Origin: JAAYAY01 sp964429355
GTDB lineage: Bacteria; Planctomycetota; Planctomycetia; Pirellulales; Thermoguttaceae
Direction: 5' to 3'
DNA: 34,497 nt
Assembly (NCBI GenBank): GCA_964429355.1
Contig: CAYSCH010000054.1
Coordinates: 1-34,497 of the forward strand
Below the pieces are notes generated by a model. It had not been told where the DNA came from and ran no database searches. It was given only the letters and a program-made list of their open reading frames with translations. A program made the translations under genes and the position numbers. Of the stretch, positions 6,059-14,234 are shown piece after piece (positions within the stretch are counted from its first letter, which is position 1; each line of letters starts with the position of its first letter).

Positions 6059-7096
6059 ATGCTCTCAGGACTATTCTCCAATCTCCGAACGGACATGGTT
6101 GTCGATCTGGGCACGGCAGTCACGCGACTGGGACTGCCCGGCCAGGGTGTCGTTCTTGAAGAGCCCACGTTGGCGGCGATCGATCCGTCGACTCGCCAGA
6201 TTCTTGCTGACGGTTGCGCCGTGGGACATCTTGCCCAGCAGATGCTGGGGCGCACGGCTGACTCGATTGAGATTGTCGAGCCGCTGCGGGCCGGTGTGGT
6301 GGCCGACTACGAGATCTGCGAGGCCATGCTGCGGCACTTCTTCCGCAGAATTCGGCCGGCCGGGGTGTGGGGCAAGCCCCGGGTGCTGGTCACGGTTGCG
6401 GGCGACACCACTCCGGTGGAACGGCGCGCCGCCCTGAACTCGACCTATCGCGCCGGCGCGAGGCAAGTCATGCTGCTTTCGAAGCTCAAAGCGGCGGCCC
6501 TGGGGGCCGGGTTGCCGATCGCCGAGCCGGTGGCGAACATGGTCTGTTCGATCGGTGCCGGATCGACGGAAGTGGGAGTACTCAGCCTGGCCAGCGTCGT
6601 GTCGGCGCGGTCGATACGAATCGCCGGCCGAGAGATGGATCAGTCCGTCCAGGACTACCTTCGCCGCCATTTCAGCCTGCGAGTGAGCCGGCAGGGCGCG
6701 GAACGTTTGCGGATCGAGATCGGAAGCGCCCGGCCGCTGCCCCAGGAGCAGGTCTGCCAGGTGCGGGGAAGCGATCACGTGACGGGACTGCCGCGAGAAT
6801 CGCTCGTTGCCAGCGAACAGGTCCGCGAGGCCTTGGAGGAACCGCTCGACAAGATCGTCGATGCGATTCGCGTGACCCTCGATCGCCTGGATCCGGAACT
6901 GGCCGCCGACTTGATGGATCAAGGGATGGTGCTTTGCGGCGGCGGGGCCCTGCTGCGCGGTCTGGATCGCTTGATCGCCGAGCGGACCGGCCTGCCGGTG
7001 CGGATTGCGGAGCAGCCCGAAACGACCGTCACTTGCGGTGCTCTCATCTGCCTGGAACACCTCGACCGCTGGCAAACGCTGCTCGAGCCCAACTGA
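6059..7096 (+). CDS. mreB: MreB-like actin homolog lacking the catalytic acids
   Basis: A 345-residue protein that aligns end to end with MreB, the actin-like filament protein that guides wall elongation at the inner membrane. Conserved parts include VDLGTA at 15-20, LEEPTLAAI at 33-41, MLGRT at 62-66, PLRAGVVADYE at 75-85, PRVLVTV at 107-113, AAALGAGLPI at 145-154, GNM-like ANM at 159-161, SIRIAGREMD at 185-194 and CGGGALLRGLD near residue 300. Critical positions are altered: DLGTANT is DLGTAVT, the IEEPM box holding the catalytic Glu is LSKLK (140-144), and VDIGGGT is CSIGAGS (163-169), which loses the catalytic Asp. Nucleotide hydrolysis is therefore doubtful, although binding may persist. 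It heads mreB-mreC-mreD-PBP2. The ATG at 6059 gives the expected short N terminus. A weak TTGACG at 5996-6001 is the only promoter hint. Confidence 0.88.
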   Translation: MLSGLFSNLRTDMVVDLGTAVTRLGLPGQGVVLEEPTLAAIDPSTRQILADGCAVGHLAQQMLGRTADSIEIVEPLRAGVVADYEICEAMLRHFFRRIRPAGVWGKPRVLVTVAGDTTPVERRAALNSTYRAGARQVMLLSKLKAAALGAGLPIAEPVANMVCSIGAGSTEVGVLSLASVVSARSIRIAGREMDQSVQDYLRRHFSLRVSRQGAERLRIEIGSARPLPQEQVCQVRGSDHVTGLPRESLVASEQVREALEEPLDKIVDAIRVTLDRLDPELAADLMDQGMVLCGGGALLRGLDRLIAERTGLPVRIAEQPETTVTCGALICLEHLDRWQTLLEPN

Positions 7097-7165
7097 CAAC
7101 CCGGCAGGCCGGAGCCTGAGCTCCAACTTCCTGAGAAACCGAACCATCGATAACTGAACCCTTCC

Positions 7166-8155
7166 ATGCATCGCTCCAGGCCGATCCAATCTGTTGCCGC
7201 TCGGCGGCGTCTGCCCCTGGTGGCGACGGGATTGATCGCAGCTGCCGTTCTTGCGGTGCTCCCTGGCCGGCTTGCCGACGCGGTCAGGGCACCGATTGCT
7301 GCGGGCCTGGCGCCCGCCCAGCGGGGGCTTGCCGTAGTGCGTAAGGCTGGATCCGACGGGCTGGTGCGGGTCCGCGCTCAACTGGCCGGTGCTGAAGCCG
7401 CGGCGCAAAGGGAAGCGGAGAACCAGCACCTCGCCGAAGAGAACCGGCAGCTCAAGGCTGAACTGCAGGCGGCTCGGGATCAGGTGCGTCTGCTGGCCGG
7501 CAGCGAGCCGGCAAATCCGCCGCTGCTCACGGCCGAGTGCATTTCGGCCCGTGTTCTGGGCGCTGCGGCCCAGTCGTACCTGGCCAGGAATCAGTTGCTG
7601 GATGCGGGGCGTTTGCAGGGTGTCGAGCCGGGCGATACGGTGCTTCGGCCGGCAACGCCTCTGGTGGATCGTGGCATGAACGTCGGGGTCGACAACGGCA
7701 ATCTCGTCCTGGCAGGAAGTTGTGTCTGGGGCAAGGTAACCTGGGTGGGATCTCACACGAGCACCGTTTGCCCGATGACGGAGCCGGGATATCGCGACCT
7801 GGTTCGCCTGGCGACGCCAGCAGGCCAGGGGCGCAGCCTGCGTCTCGGAGCCAAGGGCATGCTGGAGGGAACCGGGGAGGCCCTTGCTCGGCTCCGTATG
7901 ATCGAGACGACCGAGCCGGTAGCCGAAGGCGACCTGGTGGTCTCGATGGCCGGGCAGGGTTTTGTCGACATGCCGCTCATGTGCGGGAAGGTGGTGCGGG
8001 TGGAAAGTCCGCACGGTGCGGGCCACTGGGAGATCTGGGTTGCGCCGGCAGCCGGCGAATTGCCCGGCACCGTGTCCATTCTCCGGCCTGCAGCCGAGGC
8101 CCAGGAACTGGTCCGGCGCCAGGACCGTTCTGCTGCCTCAACCAACTCGGAGTAA
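7166..8155 (+). CDS. mreC: Rod shape-determining protein MreC
   Basis: A 329-residue protein with MreC architecture: a basic N terminus, one membrane segment at about 17-35 (LVATGLIAAAVLAVLP), a coiled coil at about 72-112 rich in Ala, Glu and Gln, then the two beta-barrel domains of about 125-300. Family features include the conserved linker where the coiled coil meets the first barrel (ARVLGAAAQSYLARNQLLDAG), GVEPGDTVL, and the late VAEGDLVVSMAGQGFVDMPLMCGKVV, corresponding to the usual GD.V.TSG..G.FP.G..VG. MreC is periplasmic and links MreB/MreD to PBP2 in the elongation complex. It lies 69 bases after mreB and four bases before mreD, so it is probably co-transcribed. The ATG at 7166 gives a typical N terminus. 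The C-terminal tail is short and polar. Confidence 0.88.
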   Translation: MHRSRPIQSVAARRRLPLVATGLIAAAVLAVLPGRLADAVRAPIAAGLAPAQRGLAVVRKAGSDGLVRVRAQLAGAEAAAQREAENQHLAEENRQLKAELQAARDQVRLLAGSEPANPPLLTAECISARVLGAAAQSYLARNQLLDAGRLQGVEPGDTVLRPATPLVDRGMNVGVDNGNLVLAGSCVWGKVTWVGSHTSTVCPMTEPGYRDLVRLATPAGQGRSLRLGAKGMLEGTGEALARLRMIETTEPVAEGDLVVSMAGQGFVDMPLMCGKVVRVESPHGAGHWEIWVAPAAGELPGTVSILRPAAEAQELVRRQDRSAASTNSE

Positions 8156-8159
8156 GTTC

Positions 8160-8666
8160 ATGGGCTACCTGATCATTGCCCTGATTGCCTACCTGGCGGT
8201 CGCCATCCAGACAACGCTGATCGACGCGATCGCGATAGGCCGATTCGTTCCCCAGTTGCCGGCCATGATTGCCGCGGCTGTCGTTCTCGTCCAACGCGGC
8301 AACCCATCTCTGGCAATCGCAGCGGCCATCGGCCTCATGGAAGACGCCCTCTGGCCAGGCCGGCTGGGAGTGGCCACTGGCTGGTATCTCCTGCTGGCTT
8401 GGGCTCTGCTGGGAGCGAGCGAACGATTCGACCTGCGCCGTCCAGGACTCCGAATCGCCGTCAGCGGAGTATTCGCCGGGCTGGTCGTGCTGTGCAGTGG
8501 GGCCACTCGATGGCTTCTGGGCGAACCCACGGTCGGGCTCGTCGAGATTGGCCTTTCGGCCCTGGGAATCGGGATCTACACCACGGCAGCAGCCGTACCG
8601 TTCTGGATCCTTCTCGGCTGGGCTGAAAGTATTATCGAGCGGCGAGCGGCGCAGTACGGAGTGTAA
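8160..8666 (+). CDS. mreD: Rod shape-determining protein MreD
   Basis: A 168-residue, very hydrophobic protein with about five membrane segments (for example GYLIIALIAYLAVAIQTTL at 2-20 and GIYTTAAAVPFWILLGW near the C terminus). MreD is poorly conserved, so the call depends on size, topology and the fixed position between mreC and PBP2. The reading frame extends upstream inside mreC, but the ATG at 8160 is chosen because GGAG lies about seven bases upstream and the first helix begins directly after it. Only four bases separate it from the mreC stop, giving translational coupling. It acts in the inner membrane with MreC, PBP2 and RodA; no rodA is seen in the window. Confidence 0.8.
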   Translation: MGYLIIALIAYLAVAIQTTLIDAIAIGRFVPQLPAMIAAAVVLVQRGNPSLAIAAAIGLMEDALWPGRLGVATGWYLLLAWALLGASERFDLRRPGLRIAVSGVFAGLVVLCSGATRWLLGEPTVGLVEIGLSALGIGIYTTAAAVPFWILLGWAESIIERRAAQYGV

Positions 8667-8685
8667 CCATTTGCAGGACTGGGCC

Positions 8686-10860
8686 ATGGGATCGGCCGGC
8701 TACTTCCAATGGGAACGATTTCGGATCCGGACCTCGCGCCGGCCGGCGATCGGCGACTCCCGGCAGCGGATGCTGGCGGTTTTCGTCGGGTTTGTCGTGC
8801 TGCTGATGGTTGTGTGCGGGCGGCTGATCCACCTGGAATTCACCCAGGGAGCCGCCTTCCGGGCCGAAGCGGCCAAACCGCTCGAGCGCGAGTATCTTGT
8901 ACCGGGGGTGCGAGGGCGGATTTTGTCGGCAGACGGTGCCGTGCTGGCTTGGGACAGGACGTCGCGGGCCCTCGCGGTGCACTATCGCTGGATCGAAGAG
9001 CCGGCCGACCCCGGCTGGCTCCGCTGGATGGCCCGCTCGCGGCTGACGCGGGCGGAACGGCGGGACGAACGGCGGATGGCGGAGGCGGAAGCCGAGGTTC
9101 TCAGGGATCGCCGCACCATGGCCGAACGAGTGATTCGTTTGACCGGTATTCCGGCCAGGCACTGGAACGAGCGTGCCCGGCGCACGGTTGCGCGCGTGGA
9201 GCACATCCGCAATTCGGTCAACCAACGTCGACAAGCGGCTCATGAGAAACGGTTGACTGGCGACGGCCGGCGATCGGACCTGGGAAAAACATTCTGGCAG
9301 CGCACAGGCGCAGCCCTGATGGACGCACTCCGCTCGCCGGAAGCCGACCGGTTCGAGCCGATACGCGTGGCGGAAGAGTACGACTATCACGTGATGATCG
9401 AGAATATTCCGCTGGAGGCGGTTGCGGCCATCGAAGGCGATCCCGCAAAGTATCCGGCGGTGAGACTCCTGACGCAGGAGCGGCGCACGTATCCGCAGGG
9501 TTCGCTTTTCGCCCACGGACTGGGATACCTTGGAGCGGTCGACTCGGGCGAACTTCAGCCGGAGGGCGACTATCAGCCGGAGGACCGTGTCGGCCGTGCG
9601 GGCCTGGAGTTGCGTTATGAGAAAGCCCTACGCGGAATGCCCGGCCTTGCCGTCGAGCAGACGGATCGGAGCGGACGGATCCTTTCGGTCGGGATCTCAC
9701 GGGAGCCCATCGTGGGAAGAGACCTTTTGCTGACGGTGGACGTTCCGCTGCAGCAGGCGGCGGAAGCGCTGCTGGAGCAGGCCCTCCAGCGGCGCCGATT
9801 GCGGTTGCCCAACGCTCCTGCGGCGGGCGGGGCGATCGTAGTTCTGGATGTGCGGACGGGGGCCGTTCTGGCAGCGGCTTCAGCGCCCACGTTCGACCCC
9901 AATGTATTTGGGGGGGGTGATCCGGCGGCCGTGGAGGAACTGCTGACGACGCCGGCCAACCCGCTCTTCAACCGTTCGATTCAGATGGCGGTTGCGCCGG
10001 GCTCGGTCTTCAAGGTCGCCACGGCCACCGCGCTGCTGCAGGAAGGAGCGGTTCAACCGGGAGAGACGATGGTCTGCCGCGGCTACCTGCGATCCCCCGA
10101 GGCGCTCCGCTGCGCCGTCTTTCGACGGCACGGGGTGGGGCATGGCAATGTGACCCTGTCGGACGCCCTCTGCGAGAGCTGCAATGTCTACTTTCTTCAC
10201 CACGCGGGGCGGATGGGGTGGACGCCGATCGCCGAGTGGGCATGGAAACTGGGATTCGGACATCCCACGGGGATCGACTTGGACCATGAAGCATCAGGCC
10301 GGCTTCCCTTGCCGCAGCCGCGATCGGAAGCGGCGATCGATCACGCAGCCGAGCTCCCCGCGATCGGGCAGGGTGAAGTAACCGCCACGCCGATCCAGGT
10401 GGCCTGCATGATGGCGGCGGTCGCCAACGGCGGCCGGCTGATCACGCCCCACGTGGCCGGCGGATACGGTTTGCCGGTCGCCGACGGATCGGCCGTCCCC
10501 ATGGATGAAGCCGGCAACGAGGCGGTTTTGACCGCGGCGCCGGTTCGGCCGATCGAAGGAGTTTCTGCGACCGCTCTGGCGGAGATTCGCGCCGGGCTGG
10601 TGCGGACCGTGGTGGATCCAGCCGGCACGGCCTACGACGGCGATCAGGCGTCGGCCGTCCGTTGGGCGGGCAAGACGGGCACGGCCGAAACGGGGCTCGA
10701 CGGCCAGGAACATGCCTGGTTTGCCGGCTATTGGCCTGCCGATAAGCCGCAAGTCGCGCTGGTTGTCGCCCTGGAACACGCCGGCGACGCATCGGAAGCA
10801 GCCGTTCCCGTGGCCAGGCGGCTGGTGATGCAGCTTGAGGCGGGATTTGCGAATCGATAG
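8686..10860 (+). CDS. mrdA: Penicillin-binding protein 2 (elongation transpeptidase)
   Basis: A 724-residue class B penicillin-binding protein that cross-links peptidoglycan in the periplasm during elongation. One membrane anchor is at about 28-46 (RMLAVFVGFVVLLMVVCGRL), followed by the dimerisation/pedestal region with the VRGRILSADGAVLA motif. The transpeptidase domain has all three active-site boxes: Ser440-V-F-Lys443, Ser498-C-Asn500 and Lys663-Thr-Gly. The family pattern RTYPQGSLFAHGLGYLG and DRVGRAGLE before the catalytic domain is also present. A highly charged helical insert at about 110-215 (many Arg, Glu) lies within the pedestal and makes the protein longer than typical PBP2 (about 630). 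The reading frame is open further upstream, but the ATG at 8686 is preferred: AGGA precedes it, and it lies 19 bases after mreD. This gene shows that peptidoglycan synthesis is retained. Confidence 0.9.
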   Translation: MGSAGYFQWERFRIRTSRRPAIGDSRQRMLAVFVGFVVLLMVVCGRLIHLEFTQGAAFRAEAAKPLEREYLVPGVRGRILSADGAVLAWDRTSRALAVHYRWIEEPADPGWLRWMARSRLTRAERRDERRMAEAEAEVLRDRRTMAERVIRLTGIPARHWNERARRTVARVEHIRNSVNQRRQAAHEKRLTGDGRRSDLGKTFWQRTGAALMDALRSPEADRFEPIRVAEEYDYHVMIENIPLEAVAAIEGDPAKYPAVRLLTQERRTYPQGSLFAHGLGYLGAVDSGELQPEGDYQPEDRVGRAGLELRYEKALRGMPGLAVEQTDRSGRILSVGISREPIVGRDLLLTVDVPLQQAAEALLEQALQRRRLRLPNAPAAGGAIVVLDVRTGAVLAAASAPTFDPNVFGGGDPAAVEELLTTPANPLFNRSIQMAVAPGSVFKVATATALLQEGAVQPGETMVCRGYLRSPEALRCAVFRRHGVGHGNVTLSDALCESCNVYFLHHAGRMGWTPIAEWAWKLGFGHPTGIDLDHEASGRLPLPQPRSEAAIDHAAELPAIGQGEVTATPIQVACMMAAVANGGRLITPHVAGGYGLPVADGSAVPMDEAGNEAVLTAAPVRPIEGVSATALAEIRAGLVRTVVDPAGTAYDGDQASAVRWAGKTGTAETGLDGQEHAWFAGYWPADKPQVALVVALEHAGDASEAAVPVARRLVMQLEAGFANR

Positions 10861-10873
10861 GGCGGATTTCTTT

Positions 10874-10898
10874 CTCTTTCGGCAGAACAACGAAAGAG
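10874..10898. terminator. Hairpin between convergent PBP2 and mprF genes
   Basis: CTCTTTCG (10874-10881) and CGAAAGAG (10891-10898) form a perfect 8-bp stem with a 9-base loop, 13 bases after the PBP2 stop and 61 bases before the mprF stop. The right side is not T-rich, whereas TTTCTTT lies at the left. It may help end transcription from either side, but it is not a classic terminator. Confidence 0.4.
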
Positions 10899-10959
10899 TG
10901 TTGCCCTGTCGGAGGTGGACCTCAGAAACCCAGCTTGTCTCTGACGCCGGTTTGGTTCG

Positions 10960-13518
10960 CTACTTTCTGACGAGGCCTACGAGACCGCCGGAGATGATGG
11001 CGGAGATGTCTTTGAGAACAAAGGGGAGCGACAGGCCGCCCGGGGAAGCCAGGTACCTGGGCCGCCACTGGGGCTGGAATTTCTCCTTGTATTGGCGCAG
11101 TCCCTGGAAGTTGTAGAAATGCTCGCCGTGCCGGAACACGAGATTGCCGAAACGGCTCCAGAGAGGCGCCAGGTTGTGGCCTTCGAATCCGGATAGGGGA
11201 GCCATACCCAGGTTGAACCACTGGTATCCCTGCTCGCGTCCCCAGAGTATCAACTGGGTGAAAAGGTATTCCATCACACCGGAAGGCGCGTCGCTCGTGT
11301 AGCGCATCAGGTCGATGGAGACTTCCTCTCTTGCGTCGCCCGCCCACAGGTTGGCGAAGGCCAGAATCGTGCCTTCCTTGTGAACGACGGCAACCGGGCA
11401 CCTGGCGATGTAGTCGGGCGAGAAGAAACCAAGGGAGAAACGCTTCTCCGCAGCACTCTTCTCCGACAACCAGGCATCCGACACGCGTTTCAGCTCATCC
11501 ATCCTTGCCGGGACCTGGGCTGGAGAAAGGATCTCGAAGGAGCACTCCTGCCGCTGAAACCGGTTCCACGTTTGGCGAATGGACCGCCTCGAACTCCCTT
11601 CCAGGGAGAAATCGGGAAGCCAAACGCGGGCCTCCTCTCCCAGTTTGAGCAGGGCGAGTCCCAGGTCCAGGTACAGGGGCAACGATTCCTCGCCAACCTG
11701 GTAGAAGCTGATCCGGGCGTCGAAACAGTCGCTCATCTCGCGAAACTTCCACGCCAGTTCCTCTCGGATCTCGGGCGGGCCGACCGGATCGCCCATGGCG
11801 ATCCAGTTCCGCCCGGCAATTCCGTACATGATGAACGCCGCTCGTTTCTCGTCGAACAGTAATTCCTTGTCGCCCATGAGGGCCAGGTGGGCGCTGGAGA
11901 CCGGCGATAGGGCGACAATCTTCGCCGCCAGAGCCAACTCCTCGGAGCCCGGCAGAACCGGTTCGGGAACGGTCGGACGCAGAAGGCGCGCCAGGGAGGC
12001 GAAAAGCAGGACGATCGCAACGCCGGTACTCGCCCTCATGAATCGCGGCGCATCGCCGCGGAGGGAAAAATGCCACCACAGGTCGCCGGAATAATCGACG
12101 TGCTTGTAGGCAAACAGGCCGATCCAGACCGAGCATGCGGTGACGAGCAGGACGGCGGCGGTCCACCCGGGATTCAGCGGTTGCCGGAACAAGGATCCCT
12201 TGCGGTGAAAGCAGTGGCGGGCCGGCAGCATGATGGCAATCATTACGACCAGGATCGTTGCCTCCTCGTAGTCGAATCCTTTCAACAGGGAAAACACGGC
12301 CCCCAGGGCAAGCATCGCCATCGTCAGCCAATACGCCGAGTCCAACCGGCGCTGCAGCCCGCGAGCCAACAGGAGAAGGCAAACCCCCAGCACGCTTCCC
12401 AAAAAATGGGAGATCTCAAGCACCGGCAACGGCAGGATGTCTCTGATCCAGGCCAGGCGCCCGTGATCGGCGGGCAGGGCCCCGGAGAACAGCAGGATGG
12501 CACCCGCCAGGAACACGACCAGGGGGAGCAGGCAATGGGTCACGGATGGTGCGATTGCCCGTATGCCGCCGGCCACACGCACGACGTGCTGGCGATGCAC
12601 CAGGGCTTCGTAACCGGTCCACAGGATCGCCCCGATCGCCAGGGGAAGGAGATAGTAAACCAGGCGGAAGACGAGGAGGGAACCGAGGAGAACGTGGGGA
12701 TTCTCGGCACCGCTGAAAACGACGATCACCAGTTCGAAGACTCCCAACCCGCCGGGCACGTTGGAGAACACGGAGGTCACGATCGCCAATAGATACACGG
12801 CGACAAATTCGGGGTAGCTCAGCACAACCGATTTGGGAAGCAGCATGTAGAGGATGCCGGCGGCCACGGCCAGGTCGGCCGCGGAGATGAGAATCTGGGC
12901 CACCGACAGACGTAGCGGGGGCACGCGGATTTCCCAACCGCGGATCCTCAGGGGTTCCCTGCGGAAGATTCCCAGGGCGAGATAGATTGTGACCAGTGCC
13001 AGCAACAGCACACCGATGGGCCGCACGTTCGTGAAGGGCAAGGGAATCTTCGCCGGAATCGAAAGCGGTTCAGCAACAAACACGATCCCGGCAAACGAGC
13101 ACAGCCCCAGCCAGAAACTCAAGGTCAACAGGCCGATCAGCTTGACGATGTCGAGAGACGAAAGTCCCCATGTCGAGTAGAGCCGATAGCGGACCGTGGT
13201 GCTACCGAGCAGCGCGCCGAAGTTGTTACTGCTGACATAGCCGAGAAAGGACGCAAAAGCCACCTTCCGCACGGGGAGTCGCTGTCCCAAATGGCGGGTC
13301 GCCATCAGGTCGTATCCGATCAGGATCATGTAGTTCAAGGCGGTCAGCAGGAGTGCAGCGACGATGCTGATTGTCGGGATTGCAGCGAGATCCTCGAAGA
13401 TATCGTGGAGGTGGTATCCGGCCAGTTCCCGATGGAGCAGCCAGGCCGCTGCCAGAAAGAGACCGAGCACCAGAAAGGGCAGGATGAAACGAAGATATCG
13501 TCCGTACGATGGTTTCAC
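10960..13518 (-). CDS. mprF: Bifunctional aminoacyl-phosphatidylglycerol synthase/flippase MprF
   Basis: An 852-residue protein with the two-part MprF layout. The N-terminal half has about a dozen membrane segments and the LPG-flippase signature (ALNYMILIGYD, GYVSSNNFGALLGSTTVRYRLY, SNVPGGLGVFELVI). The C-terminal third (roughly 540-840) is the cytoplasmic GNAT-like DUF2156 domain with DKELLFDE.RAAFIMYG, WIAMGDPVG, LPDFSLEGSSRRSIRQ, IDLMRY and MEYLFTQLILWGREQGYQWFNLGMAPLSG. MprF transfers Lys or Ala from charged tRNA to phosphatidylglycerol and flips the product, which lowers surface negative charge and resists cationic peptides. A GTG at 13533 is possible, but the GTG at 13518 is preferred because TGAGGTG lies seven bases upstream of it. 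It is convergent with PBP2 and probably monocistronic. Confidence 0.9.
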   Translation of the reverse strand: MKPSYGRYLRFILPFLVLGLFLAAAWLLHRELAGYHLHDIFEDLAAIPTISIVAALLLTALNYMILIGYDLMATRHLGQRLPVRKVAFASFLGYVSSNNFGALLGSTTVRYRLYSTWGLSSLDIVKLIGLLTLSFWLGLCSFAGIVFVAEPLSIPAKIPLPFTNVRPIGVLLLALVTIYLALGIFRREPLRIRGWEIRVPPLRLSVAQILISAADLAVAAGILYMLLPKSVVLSYPEFVAVYLLAIVTSVFSNVPGGLGVFELVIVVFSGAENPHVLLGSLLVFRLVYYLLPLAIGAILWTGYEALVHRQHVVRVAGGIRAIAPSVTHCLLPLVVFLAGAILLFSGALPADHGRLAWIRDILPLPVLEISHFLGSVLGVCLLLLARGLQRRLDSAYWLTMAMLALGAVFSLLKGFDYEEATILVVMIAIMLPARHCFHRKGSLFRQPLNPGWTAAVLLVTACSVWIGLFAYKHVDYSGDLWWHFSLRGDAPRFMRASTGVAIVLLFASLARLLRPTVPEPVLPGSEELALAAKIVALSPVSSAHLALMGDKELLFDEKRAAFIMYGIAGRNWIAMGDPVGPPEIREELAWKFREMSDCFDARISFYQVGEESLPLYLDLGLALLKLGEEARVWLPDFSLEGSSRRSIRQTWNRFQRQECSFEILSPAQVPARMDELKRVSDAWLSEKSAAEKRFSLGFFSPDYIARCPVAVVHKEGTILAFANLWAGDAREEVSIDLMRYTSDAPSGVMEYLFTQLILWGREQGYQWFNLGMAPLSGFEGHNLAPLWSRFGNLVFRHGEHFYNFQGLRQYKEKFQPQWRPRYLASPGGLSLPFVLKDISAIISGGLVGLVRK

Positions 13519-13612
13519 GAGCCGGCACCTCACCGGATGAGATTGTCACAAGAATGGCGAGTTTCACACGGGGAGCGTGGCACACGATCGATTGTCCTGC
13601 TATCGGCTCCAG

Positions 13613-13647
13613 AGGCCCTGACAAATCGTGAGAGGTTCCCAGGGCCT
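13613..13647. repeat. Perfect 8-bp inverted repeat in the mprF upstream region
   Basis: AGGCCCTG (13613-13620) and CAGGGCCT (13640-13647) are exact reverse complements with 19 bases between them, about 95-130 bases upstream of the mprF start. It may be an operator or an mRNA hairpin in the mprF leader. No T-run follows on either strand, so a terminator is unlikely. Confidence 0.45.
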
Positions 13648-13787
13648 GGTATACCCTGACCGAGGATCATCGATTCGACCGGCTGACGCGACCGTGGCGT
13701 CTGCAACTCTACTTCGCCAATTCGCACCTGTCGGGCGGCGCGCCAACTGGGTGACCCGATCGATTGGCGACCAAATAACCCTGCGAA

Positions 13788-13829
13788 ATTCCCAGGGAAA
13801 GGGGGTAGTCGCCTTTTTCCTCCTGGAAT
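13788..13829. repeat. Long imperfect inverted repeat, REP-like
   Basis: A 42-base segment starts ATTCCCAGGGAAAGGGGG and ends CCTTTTTCCTCCTGGAAT. With small bulges the arms pair along their length (ATTCC with GGAAT, AGG with CCT, GGAAA with TTTCC). It resembles the class of GGGGA/TCCCC-type palindromic intergenic repeats in bacteria. No second copy is present in the window. Confidence 0.4.
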
Positions 13830-14234
13830 CACGCAACCTCATTTCCCGACACCGTCTCGGCTGCCCAGTTGTAGCGGATATTCCACGCGGCGGGCGTTAC
13901 CTGGAACTTCTGTTCTCCAGCAGGTTTGCCATCGGCGACGAGAGCGGATGGCGTCGACAACGAAGAACCGTCTCCGGCGGCAATTTCGGTACCGGACGAT
14001 CCTCGAAATCGTCACATCCGTTTCCTCCTGGGCAAGGAATGTTCGGCTCCGGCAAAGGGGGCAAGAGATTTGTTGGCGCCGTCTTTCGTTGTGGATTGAA
14101 ACCGGCGTAATCCGATCCGATCCAGCAGTATTGCGGTGATGATTCCGCCGGCTTGGCCGTTTCCCGTCGGCTGCCGCATTTTCCTGTCGATGCGACAGAG
14201 CTCCTGCGCATCGCCAGCCAGAAGGGGGACATGA

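Larger units (their letters stand above)
13534..14234. other. 700-base intergenic region without a credible gene
   Basis: The region separates the divergent mprF and porin genes. Open frames of up to 160 codons exist on both strands, but their translations are Arg/Pro-rich, lack domains and have no ribosome binding sites, so I do not call them. The visible content is two inverted repeats (13613-13647 and 13788-13829). No convincing -35/-10 pair for either flanking gene was found. Confidence 0.5.

Noticed and set aside
6071..8026. 651-codon - strand open frame
   Set aside because: It is antisense to mreB and mreC, which have clear family motifs; the long frame is a high-GC shadow.
13628..14110. 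160-codon + strand frame in the mprF-porin gap
   Set aside because: No ribosome binding site or domain; amino-acid composition resembles random high-GC translation.
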